From Hymenolepis diminuta (lineage: Eukaryota > Platyhelminthes > Cestoda > Cyclophyllidea > Hymenolepididae): a stretch of 64,000 bases of DNA. The stretch spans positions 2,277,924 through 2,341,923 of the forward strand of contig CAADRB010000003.1 of NCBI GenBank assembly GCA_900708905.1, given 5' to 3'. The notes under the pieces are model-generated. The model was not told where the DNA came from. It searched no databases and saw only the letters and a list, made by a program, of their open reading frames with translations. Below are positions 12,501-27,500 of the stretch, piece by piece. The position numbers were made by a program, and so were the translations under genes. How positions within the stretch are numbered: position 1 is the stretch's first letter; the number at the start of each line of letters is the position of its first letter.

Positions 12501-15500
12501 GTAGTTTTGATATTACGTATTTCAGCAACAACATTTGAATGAAGCTATCGAGATATCGAGAGATAGGCACACTCAATATCATCTACTTTGTGTCTTTGTA
12601 CGCTTTCCGACGTCACAAGATGCAAAGAGTTACCCCTCATAAGACTTATACGCTTTCCTTTAACAAACTAACACTTTTCGGTTATCTATTCCGCTTTATT
12701 ATTACCCCTGTGTACCCGCTAACATGTTTGAGTGTTTAAAGTCTGTGCAATTTCGTTCAAGTAATGTATCTCCCCATCGTGTTAACACCTGTCTCCGGCT
12801 CTGTAGTCATTTGCTTACTAAAGCGACCCATGATAAAATAATTCGAATGCCTAATCACTACAAAATATCTAAATTATGGCTGCTTAAACTTATTTTAAGG
12901 AATCTGTCAACAGAGACCTAATCATATGATAGGTAGAAATATTTTTGATCGAAATTGATTTCAGATTATTTCTCTCAGTCGCCATGCCTGACATCTCAAA
13001 CTAACCATGAATCTCTCATCTAATGACAAGTGAATGATTCTTACTTAAATTTTGATCAGGGGAAAGTTCAGAAGGTTTTTATTTATTTACAAAGAGTCTA
13101 CTTCTTGAATTTCCCTTTTGGCTCCATTTACTTCATCTCCATCAAATTTTATACACATATCTCTAGTTCAATTGTGAGATTAATTTGCGAAAGCAATTAA
13201 CAAGTCAGAAAGGTTGAAATTATAATCAAAACAAAATTTTTCTATACAATATAAAATATTTGGAATTAAGAACATCTAAAAATTCTGTCTATTGATAAGA
13301 TAATTAAACATCTATGCTTGATGAAGTATTAGACACTTAAAATATGTTATAAGATGTGGAAACTTATTACACTTGTGATGATTTGAATAATCACGCAGAA
13401 ATTTTATAGAAGTAACACTAGTTGATGTTAAAAATACAGTCACTAGTCCCGTTTAAATGCTAATGGCTGCAAGAGAAAAGAAAATAGTGGAGATGATTTG
13501 ATCAACTTCTCAGTAATTTTAACATGTCAATATGTTCTGAATAACTTTTAACATTAGATCCTTACACAGTGAACTATATCACTCCTGAGAAAATTTACAA
13601 CGAAATGGATTTAGATTTCAATTGAAGTAAGATTCTTGATGTCCTGACTTCATATTATATTTATTCTAATTAAGTAGAGCAATCTCGAAGTTGGTAATTT
13701 TCTAGAAGTCAAACTTGGAATTGCTATTTAAAATCAATCAAATAAAATTTACAATTATTTTAGAACCCGTAAACTGTTTAATCAATTCTGCAAATTTTTA
13801 AAAGCATTCATCTTACATTTTACGAGAAACAACCTAGTCTATTTCGTTCACATGGGCATTTAAGTCGCTATAAATTAATTAATTTCTCAATCTATTTCAT
13901 CTCCAACAATTCTTTTTGAGACCCGTTTTTTCTATTGTCTTTCGACCCACTGAGAAGACACTTAGCTATCCCAAAGCACATAAATACAGGTATGGCTGAC
14001 TTATCTACACCTATTGGTCTGCAGTTCACATGTTATCAAATTTAGAATGAAAATCTGACGCACCAAATTGGGTTAATTTAATTAGTCACAGCTACGCAAC
14101 CAACTTTCTATCTATCCAGCCTAAGACTACCCACAAATACATAAAATGGGATGAATCATTTTGGCAAGGCCACGCCTCTTTCGACCGTTCATTGGCTAAG
14201 AAGTCGTTCGTATGCAATGTTTGCAATATGTCCTCATATTTTATCCCGGAAGAAGATATAACCCCAGGTCAACTAGACATTCATCTGAGTTATAAATTTG
14301 ACTTCCATAGTGTCAATAAACCCATTTTGCAATCTGTTAAGCAAAAAGGGCTATTGAGTTATTTTTCATGGCAAAGCTACCAAATTTTACAACTCTTAAT
14401 ATGAGGAGGGAAAAGACATGCCAGCTTTAAGGAGAAATGATGACAGTGGGAGTGAATCAAGAATGCCCCACTTTATCTGATTTCCCAAAGCTCAATTTAA
14501 AGCTTGAAGTGATCGATCCGCCCGTACCTACATATTTCACTTTCAGTTAAATAATTTAATGATATTGAGAGTCCCATTTATGCAAACACTTCAGTAATGT
14601 GAGAAATACATTCCTTTGCAAGATTCATAATCCAAATTTGGCCTTTCTTTCTCTTCATTAACTAACTCTATGCGTGAAGATTTAGAGATACTCTTTTTCG
14701 TAGTAGACAGGCATACCCAACCACTGAACTCAACCTATCGGTCCAAAACTTTCAATACATGGACACTGTCTCAGGACCCTCAAGCAAAGCTCATAAGCCC
14801 CATCTCTCGTACATTGGATTATTCATTATTAGACTTCTACACTAGCGAACCTGTATATGTAAGAACACCACTAAAACAATTATCATTAAAATTATTGACT
14901 AACCAGAAAGCCAATCATTTATCACACAACCAGTTCTATTTACGAAAATTTATTTTCTTCCCTCCTCTTCCTGGGGTTTGCGTAGTTGTAGCTTTATAAA
15001 AGTTCATCACGCTCCTACAAACAGATTTTCATAGATCTTGTGTGTTATGCAGGGGCTCTTGCCTATATGGTTATCGACATAGAGCATGGTTCTCCTAATT
15101 GTAGCCACAGCAAAGACATTATAGTAACGTATAAAATATATACGCAACTGTTGTGTAAGATAATTGATGATATATTTGGAAAAAAAGAAAGCTCTTTACA
15201 AAATGGAGACAAAAAACTGATATTTTTCAATCGAATAATCACCATGGTATCTCATTTCACCTCCACATAAGAGTTCATGTATTTTTTTCTTTTCAGTCTG
15301 ATTTCTTATCTCAACTGTCAATCTACATATATGTTGCTGCCAAACTGCCCGATAAGCTCTTCTAGGCACTTGGGTCATATTTCAAGCAGAACTAGAATTT
15401 TTGGAGGTTATTCGTCAAATGCACGTCTAGACATCGGAAAATACAACCAATCGGATAAAGATGTCTATTAGTGGTTATGGCTAATTAGTCTAGATGAAAC

Positions 15501-18500
15501 CGCGCCGTAACAACATGTCCGCTAACTATTCTTAATCAGTTGAAAACCGAAGCGTTCTGTGAAATTTGTTCGTTCGTTTTTATCATGTTGTACTTTAGAG
15601 ACCATCGCATTTAGTGGTTGCGACTTATCAATGAATATAAATTTAAGCAAGCTCTTTTATACTTTTCAATGTGAGTTTTATAATACTCAGTTGCCTTTTT
15701 ATTTGGCTATTATTACTCAGGACAACAGGAAAGAAGATCCACAGATCAAGCAACAAAATTATTAAGAAAATAAATTTGGTTTTTATATAATGGAATACAT
15801 AATAAATCATTGGCTGCCTGGCTAGTTAATAATTATAGCGGTATTTGCTTCTGTGGTGATCTTAAGTGTACATATGCGAGCATAGAAATTCAATAACTGA
15901 GAGTTCAATGTAGAGAGTTGAAGGTTATGTATTTCGCTCGACTGCACTGGAAATACGCAATTCGATTTTTTTAGTAGCAACGTATTGGGAACTACGTACA
16001 AAATCGCAAAAGACTCCAGAGTTAACTCGTATTTATTCAATTATATCGTAATATATCATGTCAACTGCTTCTGTTTAAGCCAACATACAAGGCATTTTTC
16101 AGTAGGGGGAATTCGGGTTGCAACGTCTCAACGGAAGTGTACCATGTGGCCCTATACTAGGATCCCGGATGCAGGAAACAATATCAATTTGTCCATGCAC
16201 AATTGAAAAGGTGAATAAAATGAAATGAATATTAATCGAGATGACGGCGAAATACGATTTGGGTCATGCGAACATGCAGAGATTCAATGAACAAAATGAA
16301 TAACGAAACTAAGGATCATCCATAAAACTATTTTCAAGATATGCCACCTCAGATAAAGAAACCGGTATTGAAATTATATTTCATTAATCAGTGCATGCTT
16401 TTAATATTGAATATTTCAGCAGTAAACTTAACGGACCCTAAAATTAACGTATTTATCTTGCTGCAAACTATTACTTTCTCTCCTTAGAAGAGGCTTTATG
16501 GTGTAATTATCAAGCGCCACTGTTTTAAGGCAAACCGGGTAATTTTAAATCGAATTCATTCACGATGACCCCGACCTTAAATTTGCCTTTTTTCCATCTA
16601 AAAATATTTATGTTTGTATTTAAGTATTAAAAACTTAAACTCTATCAAAAATGACAAAATAGCCCAAATGTAACGTAAATAATACATTAATTTACTCGAA
16701 AGATTTTGTCCAACTGATCAACGGCGTTAGCCACGCCCGGAAAGGTGGCATCTCCTGAGAGCATTTCCATAAATATGCAACCGACGCCCCTGGAGGAAGA
16801 AAGCAGAAAAATAAAAGTATAATCTCGTAGGCGCTAAATCATGTATAAATGTTAATTTCATAACTTTTGACTCAATAATAAATAAAATAGCGGTGGTTGC
16901 ATAAACCTTAAGCTATTTCCTAGCCTAACCAATCTAATTTCATCAAAAGAAATTGATGCGATATGAACTTCAGACTATTTGAATGATCAGTAGTGGAGGC
17001 AGCACTGTATGATTTGGCTAATCTTCGCTCTCATTCACATTGATGAAGGGATGGCAGGCGACGATAGTACCGCAAACCAATCGCCGGCTGATACTTTGCC
17101 TTAACCCGACTGCAGATGGTTGGTCACATATAATCGTCTCATTTTCAGCAGTGAATTAAATTCTGCAAATGAAAATGTGACAGACGGATTTTTACCATTG
17201 GTCGTTTCTATTAAATTCAACTATCTACCTCCTATTCTTTCACACAACTCTGGGTCTGGTTTGATCGCTAGGAGTAAAGCGGTCAAATGCAAGAAGGAAG
17301 TATTAACAACACTTGACTTGAATAAAATGAAGACATCTTATATACGCTCCAATGAGAAACTCTCATTTTACCAAATCTCATTTTGACCAGTATGATTCAG
17401 TACGATTGGCTATCCACAGTATTGGATCTACAGCATCGATCTTGTAACCTCTGACTTGCGTGGTTCTCTTTTCCTCCAGGGCTCAAACGGAGGCTAAACG
17501 CCAATACTTTACTCGTACTATCTATCCAACTCTAGGTACAAAGTTGCTATTTATATGAAATGGGTTGCATTTGCAGTGTCTGAGGTCAAATGGTCGGTAT
17601 TCTATTGTATAAATGTTGGGCTATGATTGTACTGAAGATTTGAAAATATGAGTAAAGAAAACTACATTATCTTAGTTTGGTTGAATGTCAAAATGCAAAA
17701 ATGTGAGGATAAAGTCTAACAGTGGTCTTTCTGCAGTATACTAGACGTTGAAAACTATGAATCATACTGTCCAATTCGTATCTTCGAGGGAGTCCTTAAA
17801 CAGATGGAATTTTGAAAATCATCTTAGTTGTACGGAGTTTCTCCCAACCAATCTCTTTAAAGTAAGTGCTTTAGGTCGTTTCTCAAGAAAAAACTGAATT
17901 TAAAGCATATATTCCTGATAGCTTTTGTCAGTAATATAATTTTACATTCATAAAAATATCATAATTGTAAACTTAATACTTTAATTGCATAAATTACGAG
18001 AGATGTCAGTTTCAAATCAAGTTATCCACACGCATTCAATTTTTCTCGAAATGCAGACCTAATTTGAACGTGAGGTTTTTACGCAGACTGGTGTGATGAA
18101 CAGCTTTCCTTTCCAGTTGCTAACTTGGTAAATTAAATCGCCCTGCTTAATTAAATTATAGTGCATTAAAACACGCGTGATTTTTTGGCAGTAGATTTAG
18201 TAGAAAAACCGTGTGTAAGTACACAGAATACTTGAGCGCAAAAGCAAATCATAATTTTATTTGAAATCTATATTTAATGTTTAAACTGATGGAAAATGAA
18301 AAAGAAATAGTGAATTAATGTACACAGTTGGATTTCATATATAAATTTACGATTGGAATCAGAGCAGTAAGGCAAGTATAGTAATACATTATATTAAGCC
18401 GAGTGAGTAGTATTACTCATAATACGTCGTAAATCTTTATCTTTCATCATTAAGCATAAAAAGTGCGAAAATGCATAACTGGCTGTCTGAATTGGGATAA

Positions 18501-21500
18501 AATTGATTGGCCAATGCATTAGAAAATAATAATTAATCTATTCGATTAATTATCACAGTAAGAGATTATACCACAGTCAAGCCGAAAAGAAGAAGACCTC
18601 ACCTTTAGGCTGCAATGACATATTTTTCCAGTTTTCTTATCCTAAAAGTTCTTTAGAGTTACCACATACCAAAAGTGCTAGAAAGGAATCTTATATTAAG
18701 TAATAGCTTGAGCAAATTAATTAAAGATAACAAGGGAGTCTTTATCTTGATATGACTATCACGGCAAAGAATCAACAACGACAATTCCTAGTTCTTAAAG
18801 CGTAAATCCCCACCTCAATTGAAATCGGGTGAAAATGGCAGAGTATGATCTCGACAATAATATTGCGAATATTCGTAGAATAGGAAGCAATGTACTATCG
18901 ACCGGCAACAGTAACTCACTGAGAATTCCAGTTTCCAATTTCTCATTGCTCAGAGTTTTATTAAAGACAATGATGGTATTTGAAACCCCACTTATAAGAA
19001 CGTCAGACTCAATAGCAAATATTCTTGTCAGCCGAATATTGACGAAGCAAATTGTGAATCCCATAAACTGAGCCCTAATTAGGATGCTAATTTGTCAGAG
19101 AAGCAAGATTCCTTGGACATATCTTGCTGATGAGTGATAGTGTCTATTTCAGTAAACATAAAGAATCAGGGTCGGGATAACTGGCGCAACTAAAGTGAGT
19201 GAAACGAAATCTCTCATTGGTAGGCTGCGTACTGCGGGCTTATGACAATTTTGTATCAGAATTTTATAAAGGTAAGATAACTTAAGTTTGCCCGTTCCTC
19301 TTTTAGTAAATGCAGGAATTTCAATTACGCTCAAAATAGGGATCTAATGATAATCTTTAGCCATGAGACTTCCATACTCAAACATCCTAATTACTAAATG
19401 GCCATTAAATTAATGGAAAGCCAAATGGATTTAAAGGGAATTTATACTGTAAATAAAACGAAACAGTTTTTTAAAATTAATCTCTAAATAAAATAAGCAG
19501 ATTTCAATATGCATCGAAAGATCTTTGCAAAAGCGCAATTTTCGTTATCCAATGTATCCAGGACAGATGATAATACAATATCTCGCGTACCTTATCGTTA
19601 TCACATTCCTATATCTAGTACCAAGCAGCGAAAGGTGCTTGGACTTTGCACCCTCTTAATTAAAGTGTAACATTATTTGCTTGTGGCACTAGTCAGTATA
19701 TAGTAGCTTTATTTAAATACTTAGAGTTCCAATATCTTTGTTGTATGTAAGCAATTCTATAATGCATCTAACCATAAACCGAGGAACTTTGTGATACTGA
19801 TGAGATGTCCAAACCAGTATTAGACTGAAGATAAAAAAGTGTACGCTAAAGTATATTAGCTGGATAATGAAAATATAAACTACAATAGCATGTCATCAGC
19901 CTGGTGAAAAGTTTAATTTTTATTAAAATTAAAATTAATAAAAATCAAACTTTTGTACCCATTTAAGATTATGCAGTGCAATGTATGAATAAAGTTTTTT
20001 CTCCTTTTAATAAAGAAGTTAGGAAATATACAGTTATTCCGTTTTATGGGATATAACGGAATGATGTAACGGAAATGGCTAACACTTCCTTACACATCTT
20101 AAAACCGAGCCAAATGACTCCATTTTTAACTAAGATAAAAATACCAGAGTAATAATTCAAACATCCCAGTTTATTAGAACCGTGAAATACATTTAAAAGT
20201 TAAAGTATTTGTTGAAAGGATTACCCAGGAATTGGATTTTAGTTCGCAAAAGTGTAACAAAATCTTCAGATTATCTCTAAATCCGATATTATCTGAGTGA
20301 ATAAAATAAATTATTTGCTAATCTTTCTTTATCTTTTATCTGAGAATTTTTCTTGTAATACAACCGACAATATTTTGTAATTAGACTCTGAAATATAAAC
20401 ATTTAAGACAGCACATGAAGAGTAAAATAGAGCAGATTACCATTAATCAGAGGGTTATAATGAAAATTAAATAAAGTGTTTGAATTGCTATTTCGGCTAA
20501 TAATGCAATTTAAACAACACTGTTCAAGCAACGAATAATGTTAAGCTCTACGAATCAATAGGGAAGTAGTTAGCAAAGTGTTGAAAAAATTGAGAAGCCT
20601 ATAGCTTTGGATTCACTAGCGTAGTATGGAGAATCTCGTCATTTTAACCTCTATACTTAAATACAAACATGAGAAGGATATATCTGCGACAGGAGGGCCT
20701 AAAGAGACGTCTGTAGTATGGCTGATACACTGAAAACTGCACAGTATAAGAAGGATGAGTGGAAAATGAAACAGATTAATGCCTAGTTAAGTGACTTAAT
20801 GAAACAGTTAATCGCGGTTATTTTCCGAACTTACCACATATCCAATGATGCCGTATAGTTCGTAGAGCCCAAGAGAACATCAGGAGGACGATACCACAAT
20901 GTGACCACCTCATGACTGTACGTGTGACTTGGAACCGATTTGGCTCTGGCCAGACCGAAATCTGCCAACTTCAGCTCTCCATTAGCAGCAACGAGAATGT
21001 TTTGGGGTTTTAAATCCCGATGCAATATTCGTCTGTCGTGGCAGTAAGCCAAGCCACGAAGTAGTTGATAGAGAAGTAACTGAAAATGAAAGGCTTATTT
21101 TTTATTGTGCGAAATCCTATATACTTTTGATGTAGTAAAAAAGGAGGAACACGTGTGAACAATAAAAGTATCATTTTGTCTAGGTACCTCACATGATTTC
21201 GATGATTTGCTTCATTTTAATACATATATTATTACAAAATGTTACCTTTAAAATTGTAATTAAAAAAACAATAGTTAAAGGGTTGCTAGAACAAATGAAT
21301 CAATTTATACGCTCTTCCCTCAAATCTTAAGAGTCACTATACCATTCGCAATACCTTTCGGAACTTTATACACGACAATGCCCATTTCTTGATACTTAAT
21401 AATTGCAACGCCATTCATTTATAGAAAAACATTAACTTTTCCACATTTTCGAAGATTACGTTGTTCAAGCGGATAATGATTCAAACATTTTAATGTGTAA

Positions 21501-24500
21501 ATTCTCCTACTCACGCAACATTGATAATTCACGGAAAATAAAAGAAAATACGATTTTATGAAATCCTTACTGATTACACGTAAGTTCTCCTGAGGAAATT
21601 CAATATGCTTTTCGGCATTTGAGATCTTATCAAAATATTAGATTACCTGATCAGAATGCTCTGATCATAGATTCTATAAAAAAGTTTTAAATTGAAAAGC
21701 ATTGAAAACAAATTGTAAGCGTAATAATCCGAGAAACCCGCAGGTACCCACTGACTTATCACTGTTCAGGGATAAGTGCTTTCTAAAGGTTCTAATATAT
21801 CACGAGTAGCAAACTATTAAAGGGAAACTCGGAACGATAACGCATTCAAACAGCCTATGCCACTAAATTGCTAGCCTCAGTGTTTTGGGAGTCTGTTTCA
21901 CATACCTTTGCAGACAGTTCATAAACTCCATGGTCTAAATTTAATTAGGACACGAAAATCGTATCAACTCGAAAGGCCGCCGTAAACATAATTAGTACCA
22001 CTTCAGACTATTGATCTCATTTCAACAGAACTAGCTAGTTAATCAATGATCGTCAACCAGACGATAAGGGGTTATGAGAATAGAGGTACTTAAAAGAAAA
22101 TGGTAACGATGCCAATCTATATTTACCAAATGAAGAGAAATGTAAAATATGTCAATTTTTCTTACAAAATTAAACATTTGTCATGGATTCAAGTTGTAAT
22201 TGGTGTCCCTTTGTCCTTTTAATTAAATCAATCTACCTCTACTAGACATTCCGAATATTAACCAATCTGAGGTTTGGAAAATCGCTTTATTTAATAAACG
22301 GGAGTAAGGATTAGTTAACAAGCTGTACTAAAAATACCAAGTCCGCTTTATCTAGAATTCAGATCAATCTCACCTTGTAACTACAAAATAATATTGATAC
22401 ATGCGAAACAAAGATTGCTACAACTTTCTGAGAACTGCGGATTAAATGATGTAAAGGATTTAATCAAAAGCATCCTTGTTATTAAACTGCTGAAATCACA
22501 ATTATGAAAGTATATTTACTGCCAAGTTGCAAGTAAAGGCAAAAAATACTAATCTACTGAATACAGTACCTATTCATCGGTATTAATATTAAAGGAAGAA
22601 TATTAAAAATAAACAAAATTCCTGCTTACTTGTACATTTTGGGATTTGAGACCTTTAGGATTCTTTTCCATTAAGCGACTCAAATCAGAATCCTAAAATA
22701 GATTAAGTAAGGTTAATTGAACTCTTTAAAAAAAATAACCTTTAAATTATTAACGGTTACTTTGTGCATTATTTTTCTTTTATTGTTAATGTAGTTTAAA
22801 TAGCAAATTAGTTGCAGTTTAATTTAAAATTATTCTCCTCCACAACGACTTCGAATAGCCTCGATGTCGTCTGAAGATAACGTTCTATTAATTATTTCCT
22901 GGGAATGCAAAAAATACGAATAGGAAGTCCATCTTAATTATTTCAGATTGGAAGGCCTCAGAAAAGATATCACACTCTCCGATAAATGTCATATTTAATA
23001 CGCCAAGTGACCAAGTAGAAAGTCACATAAAAGTCTTTCACTTCTTTTGATTACCTAGAGAAATGCCGCAATTAACGAGAACCCCAGTATTAGTCAGTAG
23101 TAGTACCAAAACAACTATTGGGAGATGGTTTTTGAAGATTTGAAAGTCTTCTGGATTATATTTTATTCACTTATCGGCAGAACACATACAGTTCGCAATA
23201 TTTTTCTTCTCATAAAGTCTAAAGTCTCTCATATTTCATCCTATTCCTGGTCATTGTAATTTTAATGCCATTATATCTCATTCGCTACATATACTCAAGC
23301 CGGGATTGTTAGCGTTTAGGCTTCTACTATAGTTCTCAGCTTAAAACTGACATCTGGACAAATATATGTCCAAACGAGTGAATGGCACTTTCTGTTTCAT
23401 TCCCCTGTAAATATGATAAACATCTCTCTGACCGCTGTGTTTCATCGGATTATACTTGTAGATTATTTTAATAGACATTCTACTAGATATATGAAAAAAG
23501 TCGACCATAACCAAAATAGCTATGTAAAAAACAGCAAGAAAGAGGGTATTAATGACGTACCACATATTCAAAAACAAAGTTGAGTGTTAATTTTGTATGT
23601 ACAATGTCGTGAAGAGTCACTATATTTGCATGACGGAGGGATTTCAAAAGTGATGCTAAAATTGAAGAGAGAGAAGAAAAAGTGAGAAGGAAGATGTAAA
23701 ATTCAGGGGCCACAATTTGAGAGATAAGATGGCACGAGAAAGAACCTATCAAAATTTGTCTTCTCAGGTTCATGAAAAAAATTAATCCTCGGAATAGCAT
23801 CTATCTTTCTAATCCTCGAAATATATCTGCTGCAGTGATATTCTTCAATTTTGACAAAGATTTAGGGCAGATTCAATAAGATCATGTAGACAGCTTTCTA
23901 TGTAATAAAAGTTATTTTTAACTGTTGACTCTAAAGCATTGGTACCTCAAATCGATAAGCCTTTTTCCTTTATGTGGTTGCGTCCTCTCCCAAATAAGAT
24001 ACCTACAATATGTCCAAGATATCCTCAAGCTCTCTATGAGCTATCTGGTAAAACTATAGTAGATAGACTCCTCATAGCCTCATTCTTATGTGTACCTAGT
24101 AGACGTTTCCATTCAGACTTTTTACTTTGAATACATTAAGGCAGATAACTTGGCAGTTCTGAGATGGGGGCCCTATCAATTTCAGATGGTCAATGTGGAC
24201 ATACCAATTACAAGTTTAAACATTCACCATCAAATTTTTTCAACTGGTGCCACCTATTTGCAGATTGTGCACTTTTACACCGAGTGGTTACAATGACTGG
24301 AATGAATAAAATTGAGTGAAAGCATGTATTAATTGCCTTTCTAAAGTGAGCCAACAACGCTGATGTTAAAAAGTTAATCCATTGTTAGCTGTCATCCATA
24401 GCTAGCCCTTTTTGTTAATTTCCAAAGGATTTCTTTAGAATAGATTAAGTTTATTCCTTAAAGTGATTCAGTTAGGTAATGACATAAAGCAAGATCATTT

Positions 24501-27500
24501 TAATTCACTCTTCTATAGACCATATCATTCAGACTTGTATAAGTGTACACATATAACTATTTATTTCATTATATTTAAAAATATAAAAGAACAGGTCGTA
24601 CCTTCTCGAATCGCCGTGAACGGTAATCCTTCCTCTTGATTGATCCGGATTTCTTTTACGGCAACTACACGGTTCGTGAGGCTGAAGTGTGAAAGACGGT
24701 AAGTTCGGCTAAATTATCATTTTATAATCTCTATTCTTGTCCAAATCAGACCAATCACGAAATATTCTAAGTACCATATTTATGCTTATTTCAGTTGCTT
24801 AATAACAATACTGAAGCCAAAGTCCTATTATACCACATAACAAACAAAATATTACACAATTTTTATTATTATGGGAAAGCATCTGAAGTTAAAAAACAAG
24901 GCAGTCCAAAACGGGTTGAAGGAATTGAATGGAATTAGAAATCCAAATAAGGTTATGAGACGGGTTTTAGTGTCCCCGCATGATCGAATACTTCATGCTC
25001 GTGTGTTGCAATCCCTGATTTACATGATTTGCCCCATCCCCATTTCCTAGGTGAAATCGAGTTAACAGCTCTCATAGCTTGTTAATTTGAATGACTGATC
25101 AATCGCTTTAAATACTGTTTTAATGGCCAAAATACTAGCAGAATGATGGTTTACTTAATTTTTACTTTGCAGAGCTCAACAGAATTCACACAATGCGAAA
25201 TCAAATATCGTCGAACAAACAAGGTTCAAACGGAAGAGCGTGAGATAAGAGCTGAGCAAATTTCAAAGATTCTTTTCTACTTTTAAAATAGTTCATATTA
25301 ATATACAACAGAATACAATCATTTTTTTAAATTCGTTACAAATTCTCTAATAGTAGACGTTTAAAATAGAACAAAAACAACTTTTATTTTTGGGATGATC
25401 TATTTAATACTATGAGGAAGTAGTAGATTAAAGGCTCTACAATAAAATTTTAAATTGAATATAATTTTAGTTTTCCCCCATATCCATTCCTTGCATAACA
25501 CTTGTAAATGTTGCATGACTTCAATAATATTAATATTCAATAAATATCACTAATATTAATTTCAATAATAATATTATTATTATCATATAATACTTTTAGT
25601 ATTTTCAGCTTTAGGAATTGAAGATACGAACATTTTCATTTAAGATTTGTGAAAAAGGGACATTTATATTAGCAAACAAGGGGAATGAAATGCGAAAGTT
25701 ATGGGAATTTTAAATCGATGGCTATCAGTGTTTATGAATTTAAACAGCCAGAGGTGATGAATTCTAAAATGAGATATATAAATTTAAAGGTGGATTTCCA
25801 TTAAAAGTTCAGTTCTATTTCCTTAGGGTCATTTCTGACTGGCATATGTAGTAAGTTTACTTTCTTTGGTTAATTAAACGAGGTAATAGATCCATTTGGA
25901 AGTCATGGATGACATACTATCTTCCACTAGCACTAAGCACCTGTTTTTGTTCAAAACGCAATACTTGGTTTATTTTTTGGATTCTTAAAAAATTCAATAA
26001 TTGGAACCTTAGTAAAAAAGCATGCACCAGTGTTATTTTATGAAAGTCGGAAGTTAATATTTTACCATTTGAATAAGTATCTAACTTAAAATTGTGATCT
26101 TTTCACAGAGAATCTTTGTCTATAAACCATACTCGTTAAGCCATGATATTTCAGATCGAATAATCTATCTCAACCTTTATATCCTTAAGATAGATTTTTA
26201 AAAATCCACAGACGATATATTTTTATATTTATGAAATCCATAAATTTAAAATTAAAAATTTTACCCACTCTTACCACCGGTAAAAACGGAAATTTCTAAT
26301 ATAAACAAAGATTAGATACGACCAAATCATTTCCCAAGAAATTGAATAAAATGATTTGATTTTATAGATGGAAAAATTAATTTTTCCGAAAGAGATTTGT
26401 ATGCAGACGATTTAGGAAAGACACTCTTCGTAATTAAATATTCGATTTTTCCATAGTTGTCTATAATTTCACGAAATTATTAGAAATCGATATGCGAAAC
26501 CGATTTAAAACTAATAGCTAAGACTTTACCTACAAATGCCTGAATAAATTATATTAAATAGCAGATATATCAGTTCTACATTTGTGCAATATCAATATAA
26601 ATACAACTTGATTCATATATTCGCTTATTCAAAATAGGAGATATTTGAATTCAGAGGAGTCACTATTGAATATGGCAAAATATATTGGGCTATCTCAACT
26701 CTGATCTGATAAAACTTAAGTTTCTAAGTATCGTATAGATCAATTATCGGAATGCAAAGTGAATTTAAGTGTCAAGACCAATCCTTTTTTATTAAATAAA
26801 CGTTCAATAAGCACTGAACATCATAGCTAAGCATTCCAAGGGATGGGAAATCATGAGACTTTAATTTTGAAACGTAGGCTACCAATTTAGTAATTATTAT
26901 ACAACCAGAATGTAAAAATAAAATGAAGCAAGAATTTTTGATACTTTGGCATTGATCTCAGTATTTTTTTGATCCTCTCCATTTATTACTTCCTGTTAAT
27001 CAATTTCACTTTCTTCTCTCAGTTAAAAATCGTAAAACATTTTTCGACTAAAACAAGTAATCATAATGGTAAAATGTGGTTAATATACAATAGTATTAAA
27101 ATAGAGCAATTGTCAACTCAAAAGTTTTTTTGTCCCGACTATCGCAGGCAATCCTGTGAAGAAATGTCCATAACCTTCGTTGGCTTCCTGCGAGCATGGA
27201 TTTTCCGGTTGATCCTTTAAGAATTCAACGAATTATTTTATCTTTAATTGTGTACCCGGTCAACATGCTAGGAATACAGTGGACATAACATCACCCGTGA
27301 ACTTGAGGGTGAAATGATGAAAATTGAAATTAGGTCACCACAAATTGAACTCTTCCTATTTTGAGCAGATGCACAAAGTAATGTCACTGGATTCAAAAAT
27401 ATTTGGACTCTCGATGTTCTTACTCCGTTACCTAATTATTATAGATCCATATTGGATGTGTTTGTCCATTTTTGTGTTCAGTCTATTATTAAAATTTATG

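Noticed and set aside
14192..16206. Cluster of short open frames on both strands in kinase intron 9
   Set aside because: Overlapping on both strands with no protein-like conservation signals; read as chance openness.
20835..21079. Assignment of the kinase to the PCTAIRE class (CDK16-18)
   Set aside because: The C-helix motif reads PFTAIRE and the activation segment SVPSHTYS, both CDK14/15 features.
23939..24296. Two plus-strand open frames of 63 and 68 codons beside kinase exon 5
   Set aside because: They overlap each other in different frames, lie inside a kinase intron on the opposite strand and carry no recognisable motif.
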